From Sporolactobacillus sp. CQH2019 (GTDB taxonomy: Bacteria; Bacillota; Bacilli; Bacillales; Sporolactobacillaceae), in the NCBI RefSeq assembly GCF_028765345.1, contig NZ_JARAJZ010000016.1, positions 1 to 64,000 on the forward strand: 64,000 bases of DNA. The letters are read 5' to 3'. The position numbers were made by a program, and so were the translations under genes. Position 1 is the first letter of the stretch. Each line of letters starts with the position of its first letter. Shown one piece after another: positions 25,016-34,228 of the stretch. The notes beneath the pieces are model-generated. The model worked only from the letters and a program-made list of their open reading frames with translations. It was not told where the DNA came from and made no database searches.

Positions 25016-25246
25016 ATGCCATCAGGGGTCGTCAATATTATCATTGCCTGTTTAAATTTCGTTACCACAATCAGCGGGGCCTATGCCGCACTGAAGTTGT
25101 CGATCTACGGCATTGCTTATATGCAGAAAAATCCACAGAAAATTCAGGAAGCCAAAGACGGCATGGTCAACGTAGCCATCGGGCTGGCCGTCTGCATTAG
25201 CTCTCTGTCGATTTCGCAGTGGCTGCAAGGCAACCTGAAATTTTAA
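25016..25246 (+). CDS. Two-helix membrane protein, VirB2-like candidate
   Basis: 76 residues with two hydrophobic helices (VVNIIIACLNFVTTISGAYAAL and VNVAIGLAVCISSLSISQWL) joined by a basic loop (MQKNPQKIQEAKDG). This two-helix, small-loop layout is that of VirB2/TrbC-type conjugative pilins and of related small T4SS subunits. It precedes the VirD4 and VirB6 genes. No processing site is evident, so the call is by architecture. Confidence 0.5.
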   Translation: MPSGVVNIIIACLNFVTTISGAYAALKLSIYGIAYMQKNPQKIQEAKDGMVNVAIGLAVCISSLSISQWLQGNLKF

Positions 25247-25261
25247 AAGAGGGTGGGCTGT

Positions 25262-26365
25262 TTGTTAACTGTCTATTTTGAAGCCAGCCGGCGTCTACGA
25301 AAACGAGTGAAGAAAAATCAACCGCTATCCATTCGCCGTGCCAGTGAAATTTTAAAGGAACTGGAGGAGGAGGCGCAGGCTGCCGGATCTAGCGAGGCAG
25401 TCGTTTATGTGATCTATGATGGGAATCGCCTACTTTTTAAAGACCGTCATCTGATCGGAGTTGGACAGCCAACAAACTTGCTGTTTCTTGTACAGGAGGC
25501 GCTGACGACTGTGTTCGTCGATGAGCCGGAAGCGGACAAAGACCGGTTGCTCCAGCGAGTAGCTGAAGCGATGCGAGCACCAGAGGAGCCTGAACCGGCC
25601 GATGTTCCACCGTGTGTGCCAAGTGGCCGGTTTTTCTCTCGACTAGCATTCTGGCGAAAGCCCAAGGGTGATGATCGTCGGAGGGAAGTGCGTACGCATG
25701 CCTCTCGTGTGCGACTGCCAAAGGATCGGCATCGTCCAAAGGCTCCAAACGAAAGGACAACCCATACAGCTAGTGACGTGAATAGAAACGAGAAACAAGA
25801 GCCGGCAGCAGCGGTCAGCCAGGAGCCGAATCAGGAACGTGGAGAACCCGTCCACGTTCCTGCCAAGGGTCGACGCGCATTCGAACGCTTGGTCGGTAGG
25901 CTCAAGACTTGCCGTACAATCTGGCAGAAGTATGGGCCTGTCGTGAAGCAAGCGGTCAAGCAAGTCGCTAAATCCACGGCAACCGGAATGAAAATCATGG
26001 TTCAACACCATCAGGCGGCGCAGCTTCGACGAGAGGAACGACGGATCAAAGCACTGGACGTGCAACTTGAGCAAGCAAAACAAAAAGCAAAGCTCTACGA
26101 AGAGCTGGCAGCGGACCGAGAACGGGTGAGAAAACAGGTGGAGGAAGATGCCCGGCACGAGGAACGGCTGGCCCGTGAGCTGAAGGAAGCCCGAACGGCG
26201 AAGGTGCGCAGCGGGCATGGGAGAACTTGGATCGGCGGGCTGGTGCTCGTCGCTTTCTTTTTAAGCGGACTGTGGTACTGGCAACATCCAGATCAGGCTC
26301 ATCAAGCGATGGAGACTATCGTCCACTTAAAAAATCAGGTCCTGAGTCAGTTCGGGATGCACTGA
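25262..26365 (+). CDS. Coiled-coil protein with C-terminal membrane anchor
   Basis: About 367 residues from TTG 25262 (GAGGG about 9 bp upstream; GTG 25253 is an alternative). A globular N-terminal part (residues 1-110), a long charged middle, a strong coiled coil near 250-320 (ALDVQLEQAKQKAKLYEEL...EEDARHEERLARELKEA) and a single C-terminal helix (WIGGLVLVAFFLSGLWYW). No family recognised; topology suggests a scaffold of the conjugation machine. Confidence 0.6.
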   Translation: MLTVYFEASRRLRKRVKKNQPLSIRRASEILKELEEEAQAAGSSEAVVYVIYDGNRLLFKDRHLIGVGQPTNLLFLVQEALTTVFVDEPEADKDRLLQRVAEAMRAPEEPEPADVPPCVPSGRFFSRLAFWRKPKGDDRRREVRTHASRVRLPKDRHRPKAPNERTTHTASDVNRNEKQEPAAAVSQEPNQERGEPVHVPAKGRRAFERLVGRLKTCRTIWQKYGPVVKQAVKQVAKSTATGMKIMVQHHQAAQLRREERRIKALDVQLEQAKQKAKLYEELAADRERVRKQVEEDARHEERLARELKEARTAKVRSGHGRTWIGGLVLVAFFLSGLWYWQHPDQAHQAMETIVHLKNQVLSQFGMH

Positions 26366-26381
26366 AGGGAGGAATGGGTTC

Positions 26382-26744
26382 ATGCAGAAAAATGAAAACC
26401 GAGCCAACTGGCCTGCCTTTATGCTGCGTCCTTACGTGTGGCCGTTCTGGCTTGCGGCTGTTCTGTTTTTGGCTTATGTGGTTGCGAATATCGGATTAAC
26501 GCTGACTGGCCAGCTGCCTGACATGCTTCATACATTGCTCGCGCAGGCACATCGTGGACATCTGTTCCAGATAAAGCTGCCCAACTTGTTTTCGGGCTCG
26601 ACGCTGTCCTGGCTGTTTCATCCGCACCTGACATCCTGGCCAGTTTATGTTCTGGGAGCCGGGGCGCTAAGCATTGAGATCATCCGGCTATTTCGCCAAC
26701 TTCGTCGAGCCGCTGATCCGGTCAATCGGGGGCAGAGGCAATGA
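26382..26744 (+). CDS. Two-helix membrane protein before VirD4
   Basis: 120 residues, GGGAGG before the ATG. Hydrophobic helices at about 20-40 (FWLAAVLFLAYVVANIGLTL) and 75-100. Its layout, with a large loop between helices, mirrors the N-terminus of the coupling protein that follows with a 4 bp overlap. It may be a partner of VirD4 or a split membrane part. Function inferred from position only. Confidence 0.55.
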   Translation: MQKNENRANWPAFMLRPYVWPFWLAAVLFLAYVVANIGLTLTGQLPDMLHTLLAQAHRGHLFQIKLPNLFSGSTLSWLFHPHLTSWPVYVLGAGALSIEIIRLFRQLRRAADPVNRGQRQ

Positions 26745-28897
26745 ACAAGCGTTACAAACAGTGGAAGAGGATTCTGGCGACGCCGTGGTTCTTAACGGCC
26801 TATGCCATCGGGGTAGTCATTCTTGCCACACTGGCCGTGAATTTCGTGCTGAATATGGTCATTCGTTTGCCAGGATACCTTCACACAACCCTGACGACTG
26901 CAGCTAGCCAAGTCGCGCAGCGTCCCTCTTTCTTTACGGGATGCATGTCCTGGCTCGTAACGCCTGTTCCTTCACTATTCTTGGTTTATGTTGTCGTGGC
27001 AATTATTCTGGCCATCTTTTTGCCGATCCGACTGTATAAGATGCGGATCGCCTACAGAGACATCAACCTGGGTACGGAGGGCACGCGGCGCTGGACCACG
27101 CTGAAAGAGGTTCAGGAACAGTACAAAGCCATTCCGGACAATGATGAGGAATACAAGGGACAATCGGGATATCCCGTGTTGCACCACCAGCACACGCTGT
27201 ACATTGAAACGATGAACACGCACTCCGTTGTGGATTCCTCGACACAATCCGGCAAGACAGAAACGTTCACGTATCCCTTCCTGGATGCCGTGATGCGCGC
27301 GGAGGAAAAAGATTCGGCGTTCATTACTGACATCAAGGGTGATATTTTGAAAAATACCCGGGCCGAGTTCATCGCGCATGGCTACGACGTGAAGGTATTC
27401 AACTTGCTCCTGCCGTATCAGGGAATTGCTTACAACCCGCTGGAACTGGTCAAAAGGGCTTATTTGAAAGGTGATTACGCGAAGGCCCAGATGCTGTGCA
27501 ACACACTATCCTATTCGCTGTTCCATAACCCAAACGCCAAAGATCCCATGTGGGAAGAGTCCAGCATCTCGCTGACGAACGCCCTGATCCTGGCTGTCTG
27601 CGGAATCTGTAAGAAGATTGGTCATCCGGAGTGCATCACGATGTACACAGTCACAGTCATGCTCAATGAACTGGGAAGCGATCCGGATGAAAATGGAATG
27701 ACAGATCTGGATTCGTTTTTTGCCAACCTACCCGTGAATGATCCGGCTAAGCTGCAGTACGGCACGGTGCAGTTCTCACAAGGGGTCACGCGGTCCGGGA
27801 TCTTTACCGGGACGATGGCCAAGCTGAAGAATTACGCTTACGACACGATTGCACGCATGACCGCGCAGAACGATATGAATTTTGAGGACATGGCGTATGG
27901 GGAGAAGCCTGTCGCCCTCTTCATTGTCTATCCGGACTGGGACGACTCCAACTACAGCCTGATTTCGACTTTTCTCAGCCAGGCCAATGCTGTGCTGAGC
28001 GAAAAGGCGACGCTGTCGAAGGAAAGCCGGCTACCCCGACGTGTCCATTATGTGCTGGAAGAAGCCGCTAACATCCCAGCGATCGAAGGCTTATCGCGAG
28101 CGATGAATGTCGGTCTGAGCCGAAACATTCTCTATCATTTAATCATTCAGAGCCGGGCACAATTGGAGGACAAATATGGCAAGGAACTTGCCGCGGCGAT
28201 TATTGGGGCTTGCGGCAATCGTTACTACATCATGTCGGACGGTCCGGAAGATGCGGAGGAATTTTCCAAACTGCTCGGTAATCAGACGGCTATTGCGCCG
28301 GATCGGCAGGGTGATCCGCTGGCGATCGACAAAGTCTTTTCTGAGCGCGAGGCTCAGCGTCTTCTTTTAATGCCGGACGAGCTTTCTTCGCTTCAAGATG
28401 GCGAGTGGGTGCTTTTGCGTACGAAGCATCGCCGCGACCTGAAGGGCCGGCGTATCAAGCCGTATCCGATTTTCGCGAATGTTGCTGAGGGTACGCAAAT
28501 GCTCCATCGGTATGAATATTTGATGCATCGTTTCAATCACCCGAGTACATTTGAGGACATGAACCTGTGGGGATCGCATAAGGACATTGATCTTAATAAA
28601 CTGGTCATTGACTTTCAACATCCGGAAAAGAAAGAAGGTGATCCTTTGGAGGACAAGCACATTGAAGGCATTCCGGAAACGGAAACCGGTATTTTAACCG
28701 TACTAACAGGCGATCAGCTGGAGCTGCTCAGGCAGTCCTTTGCCCGGCTCGATCCGGACCGTGCGGCTACCTTTAATCAGCTGGATACCGTTGAAGCGAT
28801 TCAGCAGTTTTTTGGCTATGAAGGCAATGTGGCACTAAGCCAGAAGGACGGCATCCGGCAGATTCTTGCACTGCTTTCAGAAAGAAAGGAGGCTTGA
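26741..28897 (+). CDS. VirD4/TraG-type conjugation coupling protein
   Basis: 718 residues. Two N-terminal membrane helices (residues 15-40 and 75-100), Walker A SSTQSGKTETFTYPFLDA near 165, Walker B-type and motif regions (AFITDIKGDILKNTRAEF; RRVHYVLEEAANIPAIEGL; NILYHLIIQSRAQLEDKYG). This is the TraG/VirD4 ATPase that links the relaxosome to the secretion channel. It overlaps its neighbours by 4 bp on each side. The C-terminal acidic region may contact relaxase or auxiliary proteins. Confidence 0.95.
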   Translation: MNKRYKQWKRILATPWFLTAYAIGVVILATLAVNFVLNMVIRLPGYLHTTLTTAASQVAQRPSFFTGCMSWLVTPVPSLFLVYVVVAIILAIFLPIRLYKMRIAYRDINLGTEGTRRWTTLKEVQEQYKAIPDNDEEYKGQSGYPVLHHQHTLYIETMNTHSVVDSSTQSGKTETFTYPFLDAVMRAEEKDSAFITDIKGDILKNTRAEFIAHGYDVKVFNLLLPYQGIAYNPLELVKRAYLKGDYAKAQMLCNTLSYSLFHNPNAKDPMWEESSISLTNALILAVCGICKKIGHPECITMYTVTVMLNELGSDPDENGMTDLDSFFANLPVNDPAKLQYGTVQFSQGVTRSGIFTGTMAKLKNYAYDTIARMTAQNDMNFEDMAYGEKPVALFIVYPDWDDSNYSLISTFLSQANAVLSEKATLSKESRLPRRVHYVLEEAANIPAIEGLSRAMNVGLSRNILYHLIIQSRAQLEDKYGKELAAAIIGACGNRYYIMSDGPEDAEEFSKLLGNQTAIAPDRQGDPLAIDKVFSEREAQRLLLMPDELSSLQDGEWVLLRTKHRRDLKGRRIKPYPIFANVAEGTQMLHRYEYLMHRFNHPSTFEDMNLWGSHKDIDLNKLVIDFQHPEKKEGDPLEDKHIEGIPETETGILTVLTGDQLELLRQSFARLDPDRAATFNQLDTVEAIQQFFGYEGNVALSQKDGIRQILALLSERKEA

Positions 28898-28899
28898 TC

Positions 28900-31353
28900 A
28901 TGGGGCTCAGTGACAGCCAAATTATAGCCAAGCTGAAGAGCATTCTTGACTACCTGAGCCTGAACTCGCCGGGAACAGATCTGCTTCGTTGGATCGGTTG
29001 GTCAATCATTAAAGGGCTCTCCGCCGTTGATAATAGCCTGAGTAATGGGGTCACACAGGCCTATAAACTCATGGCATTTTATGATTCTTCAGGTTTTAAT
29101 GCCTTCATTAAGCCCTATCTGCCTTTTTTCTTCACGATGGCAGGGCTGGCTCTTGCTTATTTAGGCTGGACAATCATTATCCGGCATCGGACGGATTATA
29201 ACAAGCTCATCGTCAATTTTCTAGTCATCGTCACTTTCTTTGCGGCGATGCCCTGGGGCATGCAGCAGATGTACAAGATGGTCAACTATGGGCAGAGCGG
29301 TTTAAGTTCAGCCAAGAGCTTGAGCAGTCAAATGGGCGACGGGACACAGGTGATTAAATCCAACATTACTGATCTTTACTTATTGGATAAAGCCAAATTC
29401 AACGCCAGTAAAATGAGCAGTAAAAACTACATTTCAAGCGACAGCGATGTGTCTGTTCTGGATATTAATGAGGCGGTGGATACTGGCAACAATTCGCCAC
29501 TGTCTGATGATGGCAAAAAGATTTTTTCAAAAAAGCTTAGCAATTCCACCGGGAAACTGACACTCGAAGATATGCAGACGCATTGGTTTACCGCGGATGA
29601 AGCGTATTATCGTTATTCCTGGCATCCGTTTCTTATGATCATCAGTCTGCTGATGACCATGGTCGTCGTGTTGAGCACGATGTTCAAAGTAGCCCAGCTG
29701 AGCATGGAACTTGCCCTCGTCAAAACGATTGCGATTGGCAGCTCATTCACCGATCTGGAAAGCGGTCAGCGGACAAAGAAGATGATCCTCAAAATCCGGA
29801 ACATTTTTATCGTACTCTACCTGATGGCGCTGACCTTGAAGATTTATTTCGTTTTTCTGGACTATATCTCCAGTGTCAAAGGAATCAGCGATCTGGTGCG
29901 TGTGATCTTTACGGTAGCGGCTGGTTTTCTGGTTATCGACGGACCGAACATCGTCGAAGAATTGTTTGGCATCAATGCCGGCATGAGCAGTGCGATCAAA
30001 GGCGCAATGGGCCTCATGGGAGCCGGCTTTCTGGCTTCCCGTGCCGCTGGCGGTGCCCTCGACGCTGGGAAAAAGGCACTGGATGTCGGCAAGAAAATGG
30101 CTGGCCGCGCAGCCAACGTCGGCGGCGCGGCATTGGGCGCAGGCAAGGGAGCTCTCGATGGATTTAAGAGCAAGGCGACGAACGCCGCCGACCCATCTAA
30201 GTCGAAAAATGTCAAGCCGGATGCCCAGCCTGGCAACAGCAAACAGCCGGGTGGACTGGGCGAGATGAAAGCCCCGCTGTCTGACGAGGCGGCCGCTCAG
30301 AAAATGGGCGACAAAATTGCTACCGCTTCCAAAGGGCTCGGCTTTAGCACCCCCGGGGCCGGGGGAACTTCTGCCGGGCCGTCCGTAGCGGCTGCGACTA
30401 AACCTTCTGCTGCAGTTGCAGGAAATCAGCTGGCGACTGCAGCTTCCCAATCCACTCCTGCTTTCGGCAACTCGGATCAAGGGGGGGCTGCAATTCCCGA
30501 CAGTTCCGGCAGTATAGGCGGGACCTCCACTGCTGCTCTAGGCGATGCGTCTGCCGGCGGCGGTCCGGAGACCCTCGGATCGTCAGGTCCTCATTCGAGT
30601 GGAGCATTTTCCGGTTTTGGGCATTTTTCACCGCAACCGATCAGCACCGTTAGAGGGACCGGTCAAGTTCATCTGCCGGCTTCGGTTGCTCAGCGTGCCG
30701 CTGCAGGGAAACAGGCAATCGCCGCCACCGAACCGCAGCCGACGACACGCGAAACACTGGGTCAGGCCGCTGGACGGAAGCTCACCAATAGCTATGCTGG
30801 CATGGCGCAAAGGATCTCAGATTCTGCGCCCTTCAGCGCTTACCGAAAAAGCCGCGACCTGACCTATAACTCGATTGCGGGGCCTCCCCCAGCCAGCATT
30901 CCAACTCAGGCAGATAGCGGCCCAAACAGTCCGCCTTCTGGACCGACAAGTTTGCCTACTCCGTCTATTTCGTCGAGCAGTCAGCCCTCGCACCCTGTTC
31001 TTTCAACAACGAGCGCGAACCCCTCGACTGCGGCTACGAGTTCACCGCAACCAATTGCAGCCCCACCCGTTCCGCAGGCGCTACATGCTTATTCTAAGGC
31101 AAACCAGGCCAGCATTCGAGAACAGTTTCCGAACGCGCAGGCAGTAGGTTCCGCCAGCTTTTGGCACAGTCACGGGGCAGCCATTCAGTCAGGTGCTCAG
31201 CCGATCACCGTGACGGTTCCTGTAAAAGATGGAGCTGGGAAGGTCACGGACTTTCAGCAAGGAGAGGTCTATGACATCAGCCAGACAACCATGAATGCTT
31301 CAAACATTCCAGGCTGGCTCTCCAAAAATGTGAAGAAGGGGGTTAAACAGTGA
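28900..31353 (+). CDS. VirB6/TrbL-like membrane protein fused to ArdC-like domain
   Basis: About 817 residues from ATG 28900 (AAAGGAGG upstream). Residues 1-390 hold several membrane helices (AFIKPYLPFFFTMAGLALAYLGW; FLVIVTFFAAMPWG; LMIISLLMTMVVVLSTMF; IRNIFIVLYLMALTLKIYF), as in VirB6-like channel proteins. Then comes a Gly/Ala- and Pro/Ser-rich linker of about 330 residues. The last 80 residues (YSKANQASIREQFPNAQAVG; FWHSHGAAI; GEVYDISQTT) match the N-terminal part of the ArdC-like protein encoded at 32391, a ssDNA-binding fold. This tail is unusual for the family. Confidence 0.82.
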   Translation: MGLSDSQIIAKLKSILDYLSLNSPGTDLLRWIGWSIIKGLSAVDNSLSNGVTQAYKLMAFYDSSGFNAFIKPYLPFFFTMAGLALAYLGWTIIIRHRTDYNKLIVNFLVIVTFFAAMPWGMQQMYKMVNYGQSGLSSAKSLSSQMGDGTQVIKSNITDLYLLDKAKFNASKMSSKNYISSDSDVSVLDINEAVDTGNNSPLSDDGKKIFSKKLSNSTGKLTLEDMQTHWFTADEAYYRYSWHPFLMIISLLMTMVVVLSTMFKVAQLSMELALVKTIAIGSSFTDLESGQRTKKMILKIRNIFIVLYLMALTLKIYFVFLDYISSVKGISDLVRVIFTVAAGFLVIDGPNIVEELFGINAGMSSAIKGAMGLMGAGFLASRAAGGALDAGKKALDVGKKMAGRAANVGGAALGAGKGALDGFKSKATNAADPSKSKNVKPDAQPGNSKQPGGLGEMKAPLSDEAAAQKMGDKIATASKGLGFSTPGAGGTSAGPSVAAATKPSAAVAGNQLATAASQSTPAFGNSDQGGAAIPDSSGSIGGTSTAALGDASAGGGPETLGSSGPHSSGAFSGFGHFSPQPISTVRGTGQVHLPASVAQRAAAGKQAIAATEPQPTTRETLGQAAGRKLTNSYAGMAQRISDSAPFSAYRKSRDLTYNSIAGPPPASIPTQADSGPNSPPSGPTSLPTPSISSSSQPSHPVLSTTSANPSTAATSSPQPIAAPPVPQALHAYSKANQASIREQFPNAQAVGSASFWHSHGAAIQSGAQPITVTVPVKDGAGKVTDFQQGEVYDISQTTMNASNIPGWLSKNVKKGVKQ

Positions 31354-31685
31354 GCCGCATGCGCACGTTTATTGAAACGCCGCACAATTTGCAGGTGAAG
31401 CCGGGTATATATGGCTTGTCGATTGCACAGTGGCTGATCGTCTTTGCCAGCGGGGGTCTGGCTTTCTTGACAAAATTCTTGGTCCTGCCAGGTTTTTCAT
31501 ACATCTACGTGGCACTGGTTCCGACGACGGTGTATGTGCTACTCATGCCGAGCCGACACGCAGCGGGTAAAACGATGGTTCAAGAAACGTTGACCGTTCT
31601 GTTCCGCGATCATGGCGTCTACCGCTCTATTTTACCGCCGGGAAAGGTGAAACCAACCGAAGGGAGCAAGAGCAATGCCGTTTAA
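31350..31685 (+). CDS. PrgI/VirB3-like T4SS membrane protein
   Basis: 111 residues, GTG start overlapping the previous stop by 4 bp. Two adjacent membrane helices (LSIAQWLIVFASGGLAFLT; FSYIYVALVPTTVYVLLM) near 25-65 and a cytoplasmic tail, the typical PrgI/TcpE/VirB3 size and topology. These proteins work next to VirB4 in the channel base. The location next to VirB6 and VirB4-related genes supports it. Confidence 0.7.
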   Translation: MSRMRTFIETPHNLQVKPGIYGLSIAQWLIVFASGGLAFLTKFLVLPGFSYIYVALVPTTVYVLLMPSRHAAGKTMVQETLTVLFRDHGVYRSILPPGKVKPTEGSKSNAV

Positions 31686-32256
31686 CGCGATTGAGAAACG
31701 GGAGAAAGAGCGACAACCAACGAATCGTCGTGAGAAGAAAGCACTGGCCGAACTGGATCAAATCAACCGGATATACCCCGTCCACGGGTACACGGACGAT
31801 GGCTATGTGATAACTAAGGTATTAGGGTTCATTGACGGGTTCATCGAGATCCTAAAGCTCCGGCAGTACGATCTTTATAAGCTGGACAGTATGCAGTACG
31901 ATACGCTGACGTCTGGTCAGTGGAACCTAAATAAGTTATATGTGCCGCCGCTTAAAGAGGTGTATCTCAACTTTCCGGAAGACAATCAGGATCAGCAAAA
32001 CTACTGGAAATACAAGATAGAACATACAACGGATCCGAATCGACTACGCATTCAGCAGTTTGAGCTAGAGAAGCTGAGCTACATCGAAAAAAAGCATCGA
32101 ATGCGCAACGTTTATCTGTTCGTTTTTGGAAAGACGATCGAGGAACTGAAAACCCGTCTGCAGGACCTGGAACGGTTTAAAGATCATCTGGGACAGGAGG
32201 CGCTCTCACTTCGCGATAAAAAGCGGGTGCTTTTTAGTTTCAACAATCAATTATGA
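31675..32256 (+). CDS. VirB4-N-terminal-domain-like protein
   Basis: 193 residues. Sequence such as YTDDGYVITKVLGFIDGFIEI and LRIQQFELEKLSYIEKKHRMRNVYLFVFGKTIEEL resembles the N-terminal (pre-ATPase) domain of VirB4/TraC proteins, which contains this pattern of strands and a long helix. No Walker motifs. It follows the PrgI-like gene with an 11 bp overlap and precedes the ATPase by 7.6 kb. It may be a regulatory or structural N-domain acting with the VirB4 at 39869. Confidence 0.5.
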   Translation: MPFNAIEKREKERQPTNRREKKALAELDQINRIYPVHGYTDDGYVITKVLGFIDGFIEILKLRQYDLYKLDSMQYDTLTSGQWNLNKLYVPPLKEVYLNFPEDNQDQQNYWKYKIEHTTDPNRLRIQQFELEKLSYIEKKHRMRNVYLFVFGKTIEELKTRLQDLERFKDHLGQEALSLRDKKRVLFSFNNQL

Positions 32257-32272
32257 GAGGTGTGAAATCATT

Positions 32273-32401
32273 TTGCCAACGAATGCTCAACTAGACACCG
32301 ACGTAACGATCGCCGCAGCTGATCAGCCAGTCCTTTGGATGCAGCAGCCTCCGCTTCCGGAGTTCGCGGGCGCAGAGGAGGATGTTCCCGATGCCGAATA
32401 G
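32273..32401 (+). CDS. Small acidic protein
   Basis: 42 residues from TTG 32273 with GAGAGGTG upstream. Acidic, with a Pro/Gln-rich middle (VLWMQQPPLPEFAGAEEDVP). It overlaps the start of the ArdC gene by 11 bp, which suggests coupled translation. No family recognised. Confidence 0.5.
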   Translation: MPTNAQLDTDVTIAAADQPVLWMQQPPLPEFAGAEEDVPDAE

Positions 32402-33455
32402 GCGCTACTCTCCTAAAACGCCCGAGGAGAAGAAAGCAGAGATCCAAGGCCTAATTGGCCAAATGGATCAAGCGATTGACGGCTATTTTGTCGATCCGGA
32501 GAAGCTGAAAGAATATCTATCGTTTATGAGTCAGTTTTATCGCTACTCGCCGGCGAACGCTGCACTGATTCAAAAGCAGTTTCCCGGTGCAGTGGCGGTC
32601 GGCTCCTATCCATTTTGGAAGTCTAAAAGTTATACCGTCCGAAAAGGCGAGCATGGTCAAAAGATCTGGGTGCCCATTCAGGTACCTGCCAAATTCCGAA
32701 CCAAGACAGGCGAATGGAAGCCGCTTAGGAAGGCGACTGCAGAAGAGCTCAGAGCGATTAACGAGGGGGCGCTTCGCCAGATCGAGGCGCACAGGGGTTT
32801 CACGACCGGAACGGTTTTTGACATTTCCCAGACCACCTGTCCACTTGAGAAATTGCCGGAACTCTTCCCTAATCGCCATATCACCGGAGAAATCAAGGAC
32901 TTCGACCGTTGGATGAAAGGATTGCGTCAGGTGGCCAAAAATCTGGGAATGTCGATCGACGAAAGCAGCCCTTATACCGGTGGTGCGGCGAAGGGCGTCT
33001 TTATCCCGACGCTTAAAAAAATCCAACTAAACCCACGGAACACGCCATTTGAGAATGCGACGACTCTGACGCATGAACTGGCACACGCGGCCCTTCATCC
33101 GGTGGACAAGCTGGGGAAGACTACCATGAGGCAGAAGGAATTTCAAGCGGAGATGACGGCCTATGTCGTTCATAGCCACTTCGGAATTGATACAAAAAAT
33201 GAATCCTTGCACTATCTGGCCAGCTGGACGAAAAATAAAACTCTGAACGACAAAAAGAAACTGATCGGAGAGGTCCACGAAACGTCGTTAAGTTTCATTT
33301 CTACTCTGGAAAACAAATTAGGAAGAGAACCTCAGCAACGCCAGAATGAATCGTCAAAATCCGAGGCTTCAGCCGTTTACAGTTTGCCAGAACGGTCTTC
33401 AAAATTATCCGGAAAATCGAAGCCAAGGTCAGCGTCACTGACGCCGAGCCGCTGA
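32391..33455 (+). CDS. ardC: ArdC-like antirestriction protein with zincin domain
   Basis: 354 residues from ATG 32391 (AGAGGAGG about 10 bp upstream; ATG 32382 is weaker). Residues 45-160 form the ArdC N-terminal ssDNA-binding domain (YSPANAALIQKQFPGAVAVGS; GTVFDISQTTCPLEKLPE). The C-terminal domain has the zincin motif LTHELAHAALHP near 227. ArdC proteins protect incoming single strands from host restriction in the recipient. The N-terminal block resembles the C-terminal tail of the VirB6-like protein encoded 3 kb upstream. Confidence 0.9.
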   Translation: MPNRRYSPKTPEEKKAEIQGLIGQMDQAIDGYFVDPEKLKEYLSFMSQFYRYSPANAALIQKQFPGAVAVGSYPFWKSKSYTVRKGEHGQKIWVPIQVPAKFRTKTGEWKPLRKATAEELRAINEGALRQIEAHRGFTTGTVFDISQTTCPLEKLPELFPNRHITGEIKDFDRWMKGLRQVAKNLGMSIDESSPYTGGAAKGVFIPTLKKIQLNPRNTPFENATTLTHELAHAALHPVDKLGKTTMRQKEFQAEMTAYVVHSHFGIDTKNESLHYLASWTKNKTLNDKKKLIGEVHETSLSFISTLENKLGREPQQRQNESSKSEASAVYSLPERSSKLSGKSKPRSASLTPSR

Positions 33456-33530
33456 AGGAGGTGAGAGGAAAAAAGGCTGAAGTCGATGAATGTGAGTCGG
33501 TGAATTTCAAGGAAAGGGGTTTAAATCTGA

Positions 33531-34111
33531 ATGGTTCATGTACAAGTTCATCATCAATTTTTGAAAACGGCAGTCGCGCTTTTTGTGGCTGCCTTAATTT
33601 TTATTTCTGGCCTTGGCGTGACTCATGCGGCTGACCCAACGGCCACCCAGACCGCGAATGTGACGATTAATGGAGGTGCACGCACGGTCCCTCTGGTAGC
33701 ACAGTCACGCTACCGGCGGTTGGATTAACGGGTTACGACACGTCTGCAGCGGTGTCACTCGGCAATGTGTCCGTGACCGATGCTTCGGGAACTGGCGCGG
33801 GCTGGCATCTCATGGCGAGCTGCCCCAAGGTGGCAGCGGGTTCAAAATCGCTGCCGACTGGATCGGCAAGCATTGATCCGGTGGTGTCTGTCAACAAGAT
33901 TGATCAGACATCGAGCGCGGTCCCAACGATCAGCACAGGCGCAGCTGCCGCTATTGATAGCGGTGCAGTGACATTGCTGGATGCGACAGCTGGAAACGGC
34001 ATGGGAAGCTATACAGCAGCACTAAAGAATCTGACTGTTAATGTCCCGGCTAATACCTTTGCTGGCACGTACACAACGTCTATCGTCTATGATCTGGCAA
34101 CTGCACCTTAA
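33531..34111 (+). pseudogene. WxL-domain surface protein gene with frameshift
   Basis: The first frame gives a signal peptide (FLKTAVALFVAALIFISGLGVTHAA) and then TATQTANVTINGGAR, but stops at 33728. The next frame, open from 33669 to 34111, continues as STVTLPAVGLTGYDTSAAVSLG with a WxL-type motif GAGWHLMAS and the C-terminus TFAGTYTTSIVYDLATAP. The two frames overlap in 33669-33728 and differ by one base, so a one-base indel or an unusual programmed shift broke the gene. The C-terminus matches that of the protein encoded at 35303-37861. Confidence 0.72.
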
Positions 34112-34122
34112 GGCTGTTTTCG

Positions 34123-34150
34123 AAAGACACAGGGCTTCCCTTGTGTCTTT
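34123..34150 (+). terminator. Hairpin terminator inside WxL block
   Basis: AAAGACACAGGG pairs with CCCTTGTGTCTTT around a short loop. The T tract is weak, a run TTTTCTTTTTT follows about 20 bp later. Probably a partial terminator between WxL genes. Confidence 0.55.
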
Positions 34151-34228
34151 CTGAATTTCAGTTTTCTTTTTTGCGTGAAAGCTGCCATTCAGAAGGTCAT
34201 AAGGGTCAAAAAATGAAAAGGAGAGTTG

